From Planctomycetota bacterium (GTDB lineage Bacteria; Planctomycetota; UBA1135), in contig RFGR01000022.1 in assembly GCA_003696625.1 (NCBI GenBank), positions 1 through 51,372 of the forward strand: a DNA stretch of 51,372 bases. Reading direction: 5' to 3'. Positions 48,299 to 51,372 of the stretch are shown here, piece by piece. The notes under the pieces were generated by a model. The model worked only from the letters and a program-made list of their open reading frames with translations. It did not search any database and was not told the origin of the DNA. The translations under genes and the position numbers were made by a program. The stretch's first letter is position 1. Each line of letters starts with the position of its first letter.

Positions 48299-48746
48299 CG
48301 ACTGGATCGACGACCTGCTCGACCGGCATCCGGGCGAGCCCGTGCCGGACGGCTTCGCCGCCCGGCTCCGGCGGCGGATCGCCGCCGAGGCCGAGGGCCG
48401 GACCCGGGCCGGGGCCGAGACGGCGCCCGGCCGCCTGCTGCGGCCGCCGGCCTGGCGCTGGTCGGCGCGGTTGGCGGCGGCCGCCGCCCTGCTCGTGCTC
48501 GGCTTCTGGCTCGGCCGCGGCGCCCCGCCGGTCGAGGTCGGCCCGAGCGGCCCGGACGGCGAGGCCGTGACCGCCGCCGGCGGCCTGGTGGATTCCGAGC
48601 TTCTCGAGGAACTCTACGAGTACCAGGACTTGCTCGAGAGCTGGGACCTGGCCTCCGACGCCGAGGCCGAACTCGCGCTTCGCGACGCCACCACCGGCAC
48701 CTGGCTGCTCGAGGAGGAGGGCCGGGAGGAGGGCGAGGGCCGATGA
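48291..48746 (+). CDS. probable membrane anti-sigma factor
   Basis: This 151-residue protein has a short N-terminal cytoplasmic part, one transmembrane helix at about 58-76 and a short acidic C-terminal region. The order and overlap with the ECF sigma gene suggest an anti-sigma, but the zinc-binding HxxxCxxC motif of ZAS anti-sigmas is absent. ATG 48291 overlaps the sigma gene by 8 bases, and its stop overlaps the next gene by ATGA. The role is inferred from context. Confidence 0.6.
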   Translation: MTDDWIDDLLDRHPGEPVPDGFAARLRRRIAAEAEGRTRAGAETAPGRLLRPPAWRWSARLAAAAALLVLGFWLGRGAPPVEVGPSGPDGEAVTAAGGLVDSELLEELYEYQDLLESWDLASDAEAELALRDATTGTWLLEEEGREEGEGR

Positions 48747-49639
48747 TCGCCGTGGTCTTGCTGGCCCTGGCGCCCCAGGCGTTGCCGCTCGACCGGGCTC
48801 CGGCCGGGAACGCGGCCCAGGAGCTGGAGACCTCTCGACCGGAGCAGGCCCGGGAGTGGTGGCGGTCCCTCAGCCCCGAGGAACGCGAACTCTACCGACG
48901 CCGGTTCGAGGAGCTGCGCCGGCTCGATCCCGAGGAACGAATCGAGATGCAGCGCCGGGCCGAGGCCATCCAACTCCACCGCCGGCGGGTCTGGGCCGAG
49001 CTGCCGGAGGAGGAGCGGAAGCGGCTCGCCGCCCTGCCGGAGTCGGAGCGCTTGGCCGAGCTGGACGGGATCGTCCGCGAACGGCTGCGCCGACGGCACG
49101 AGGAACTGCGCCGCCGCTTCGGCCCTGTCCCTCCCGGCGCCGGCCCCGGTCCCGAGGAGCTGCCGCGCCGGCCGCTGCCGGAGCGGCTCGACGCCTCCGG
49201 CCGGATCTTCGAGCGTCTCGCCGGCGAGGATCTCGACCAGGAACTCGCCCGCCTGCACGAGGAGGGCTGGATCGGCGACCGCGCCGCCGAGTGGCTGGCG
49301 CAGGCGCCGGTGGCCGAACGGGCGGCCGCCCTGCTCGACGCCCGCAAGTGGCGGCTGCTGGCCGAGGCGGCCCGCGACGGGCTCTTCGAACGCTGGGGCC
49401 TGGCCGAGGCCGACCGCCGCCGCTTGGCCGAGATGCCCTCGCGGGAGTGCCTGGTGGCGATGGGCGAACTCCGCCGCGGCCTGCCCAAGGAGCAGGTCTT
49501 CGCGCCGCGAGGGCCGCTTGGGCCGCCGCCCTTCCCCGGAGAGCGCTTCCCGCGCCGGGGCGCCGGCTGGCGGCCCGGTCAAGGACCGCCGCCGGATCGT
49601 GGGGCCACGCCGCCCCGGCGCCGGCGGCCGGGGCGGTAG
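48743..49639 (+). CDS. DUF3106-like exported protein
   Basis: This 298-residue protein has a weak signal peptide, then Glu/Arg/Leu-rich repeats such as WWRSLSPEERELYRRRFEELRRLDPEERI, in keeping with DUF3106. Similar proteins often accompany ECF sigma operons, and some heavy-metal sensors have this periplasmic helical form. It ends in a Pro/Arg-rich tail. ATG 48743 overlaps the anti-sigma stop. Possibly a sensor or partner of the anti-sigma; function unknown. Confidence 0.6.
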   Translation: MIAVVLLALAPQALPLDRAPAGNAAQELETSRPEQAREWWRSLSPEERELYRRRFEELRRLDPEERIEMQRRAEAIQLHRRRVWAELPEEERKRLAALPESERLAELDGIVRERLRRRHEELRRRFGPVPPGAGPGPEELPRRPLPERLDASGRIFERLAGEDLDQELARLHEEGWIGDRAAEWLAQAPVAERAAALLDARKWRLLAEAARDGLFERWGLAEADRRRLAEMPSRECLVAMGELRRGLPKEQVFAPRGPLGPPPFPGERFPRRGAGWRPGQGPPPDRGATPPRRRRPGR

Positions 49640-49651
49640 GACCGGAGCCGC

Positions 49652-51372
49652 TCAGGGCCGGATGATCAGCGTCTCCACGAGGGAGTGGAGGTAGAGGCCG
49701 GTCGCGCCGGCGGTGTCGTCGCAGACCGCCTGCAGGTGGAGCGGTTGGTCGTACAGCGCCGGGTTGTTCGGGATCGTGCCGGTGACCACGGCGGCGCCGC
49801 TCGGCCCGAGGTTGCCCACGGTGAGCAGCTTGGCGCCGGCGATCTCGAGGGTGCCGTAGACCCCGATCGAGGTGCTGCCGAGGGTCCAGCCGTAGAACAG
49901 GCCGAAGTCCTCGTCGGCCGGGCCGGTCACGGTCACGCTGGTCGTGCCGCCCGCCTGCGGCTCGAGGTCGCTGGCGGTGACCAGACAGATCACGCGCAGG
50001 CCGGCGTCATAGACCTTGGCGACGCCGCTGCCCCACTCGGTGTCCTTGCCGGCCGGGCCGCGGTCCTCGGCGTTCTCTTGCAGGGCCTGCGAGATCTGCC
50101 TGGGCAGGATGGCCGGGTTGGCCGAGATCAGCAGGGCGTTGGCGCCGCCGATGTGCGGGGTGGCGCAGGAGGTGCCGCTGAAGGTGGTGTAGCCGCCGCC
50201 GTCGGAGGTGGTGTAGCAGCCGTCGGTGTAGCCGGCGATGTCCGGCTTGAGCAGGCCGGGCAGGGGCAGGGACCAGCCGCCGGCCGGGTAGTCCCACATC
50301 GCCGGGTCGTTCACGTGCGGGTAGGCCGGGTCGTAGATCGTGATGTCCTCCCATGCCGAGGGCCCGCGCCCGCTCGGGCTGTAGTAGCCGTCGTTCTGGA
50401 TGCTGACGCCGGCGCAGCCGAGGACGGCGGCGACGCCGCCCTGGACCTGCTGCGGATGCACCCACGGCCCCGGCACGTTGCCCGGCGTCGAGATGTTGAA
50501 GGGAATCGGGTAGCCGGACAGGCCGCCCTGGTTGCCGATCGAGTTGGCGTGGATCTGGCCGGCGGCCAGGACCGCTTCGCTGACGGCGCGGTGGGTGAAG
50601 TAGTCCGGCCGCGGCGAGAAGGGCCACTTGTAGGAGTAGGACGAGGAGGAGCAGTCCACCCCGACCGAGATGCCCCACTGGAAGGAGGCCCAGTGGTCGG
50701 ATTCGTTGCCGAGCTGGCAGGCCGCCAGCGACACGCCCGGCGCCATGCCGGTGGCGCGGACGCCGGAGCTGCCGTCGCCGCACATGATGCCGGCGGTGTT
50801 CGTGCCGTGGCCGCCGCCGCTCGGGTTGTTGTTGTTGGCGGCGAAGTTCCAGCCCCAGTAGTCGTCGACGAAGCCGTTGCCGTCGTTGTCGATGCCGTCG
50901 ACCGGATCGAGCGGGTTGGTCCAGATCCGGTTGGCCAGGTCGGGGTGGCTGCGGTCGGTGCCGGAGTCGATGTTCAGCAGCAGCACGCCGCTGCCGTCGA
51001 TGCCGAGGTTCCACAGGTCGGGCGCCTGGTGCTTGATCAGGTTCGGTTCCGGGGTCGGCGGCGGCGGCGGCGGGAAGGAGTCGGCCAGCTCGACGACGTC
51101 GATCCCGAAGCCGTCGGTGTTGGCCGAGTAGTTGTCGTACCAGCGCCAGCGGAGCATGAAGTTGGAGACGTAGGACAGGCCGAGCGGGTCCAGGTCGTGG
51201 GTCATCAGCATGTAGGTCCCGTTCGTGCCCGTCAGGTCGGCGACCTTGGTCCAGGTCAGACCGCCGTCGTCGGAGGCCTCGAGGATGTCCGAGCCGACGT
51301 TGAACTCGTCGTTCATGTCGAGGAAGGCGTAGCGCAACTGGACCGTGGTCGCCGCGCTGAGATCCACCGTCA
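49652..51372 (-). CDS. subtilisin-like serine protease (partial, cut at window edge)
   Basis: The subtilase catalytic triad is complete: Asp in NIDSGTDRSHPDL, His in GGHGTNTAGIM and Ser in FSGTSCATPHIGG. Before the protease domain is a strand-rich region (VGSDILEASDDGGLTW, LRWRWYDNYSANTDG) of MAM or jelly-roll type, then a Pro-rich linker. A strand-rich C-terminal domain of about 140 residues follows. The reading frame is open past 51372, so the true start and any signal peptide lie outside the window; the GTG at 51367 is not the real start. It is probably a secreted protease. Confidence 0.92.
   Translation of the reverse strand, partial: TVDLSAATTVQLRYAFLDMNDEFNVGSDILEASDDGGLTWTKVADLTGTNGTYMLMTHDLDPLGLSYVSNFMLRWRWYDNYSANTDGFGIDVVELADSFPPPPPPTPEPNLIKHQAPDLWNLGIDGSGVLLLNIDSGTDRSHPDLANRIWTNPLDPVDGIDNDGNGFVDDYWGWNFAANNNNPSGGGHGTNTAGIMCGDGSSGVRATGMAPGVSLAACQLGNESDHWASFQWGISVGVDCSSSSYSYKWPFSPRPDYFTHRAVSEAVLAAGQIHANSIGNQGGLSGYPIPFNISTPGNVPGPWVHPQQVQGGVAAVLGCAGVSIQNDGYYSPSGRGPSAWEDITIYDPAYPHVNDPAMWDYPAGGWSLPLPGLLKPDIAGYTDGCYTTSDGGGYTTFSGTSCATPHIGGANALLISANPAILPRQISQALQENAEDRGPAGKDTEWGSGVAKVYDAGLRVICLVTASDLEPQAGGTTSVTVTGPADEDFGLFYGWTLGSTSIGVYGTLEIAGAKLLTVGNLGPSGAAVVTGTIPNNPALYDQPLHLQAVCDDTAGATGLYLHSLVETLIIRP

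Overview
The window is a compact, strongly GC-rich bacterial chromosome segment. I see no rRNA, tRNA, CRISPR array or insertion sequence, and no gene-free stretch longer than about 180 bases. The organism has an outer membrane, because KdsD/KpsF, KdsC, a LptC/LptA-type protein and a LptD-like barrel are encoded together. The sulfatase lipoprotein, the signal peptidase I with a large insertion, the 2-oxoacid:ferredoxin oxidoreductase operon and the DUF3352-like secreted protein would fit a deep-branching Planctomycetota or a similar high-GC diderm phylum. That placement is inference and not firm.

Region 1 (1-12 kb) looks origin-proximal. It holds dnaA with a pair of inverted DnaA-box-like sites beyond its 3' end, a cysteine desulfurase overlapping parA, a shortened BshC-like gene, pyrF, a DUF502 membrane protein, a HemW-like radical SAM protein and an RpoD-family sigma factor, all on the minus strand. 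A protein with a fused HPr domain, a metallophosphoesterase and parB follow. parB contains a near-canonical parS site. parA and parB are about 7 kb apart and face opposite ways.

Region 2 (12-19 kb) has a cyclophilin-like membrane protein and a lipoprotein, then a plus-strand run: a secreted DUF3352-like/GspG fusion, an MA-type metallopeptidase, a DUF374 acyltransferase, RNase HIII and MoaB. Region 3 (19-25.6 kb, minus strand) is an envelope operon: kdsD/kpsF, kdsC, lptCA-like, lptD-like, tatA. Region 4 (25.7-31.6 kb, plus strand) has an M50 protease, scpA, trxA, fmt, rsmB, a small membrane protein, a TIM-barrel isomerase-like protein and a DUF2007-like protein. Region 5 (31.6-46.7 kb) has a tandem two-domain sulfatase, a small lipoprotein, the oxidoreductase operon, an aldehyde dehydrogenase, a sodium/solute symporter, a DRE-TIM aldolase-type enzyme with an unknown partner, and mgtE. 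Region 6 (46.7-51.4 kb) has signal peptidase I, an ECF sigma factor with a probable anti-sigma, a DUF3106-like protein, and a subtilase cut by the window edge.

The most unusual signal is in translation and transcription initiation. Four conserved genes (fmt, kdsC, the cysteine desulfurase, the sigma factor) have conserved N-termini that ATG/GTG/TTG starts cannot supply. Three fit a CTG start and one an ATC start behind a strong Shine-Dalgarno. Separately, several genes have a -10-like hexamer 7-9 bases before the start codon, as expected for leaderless or nearly leaderless mRNAs. A 26-bp interrupted palindrome in an AT-rich, rare-codon island inside the HPr-fusion gene is also unexplained.
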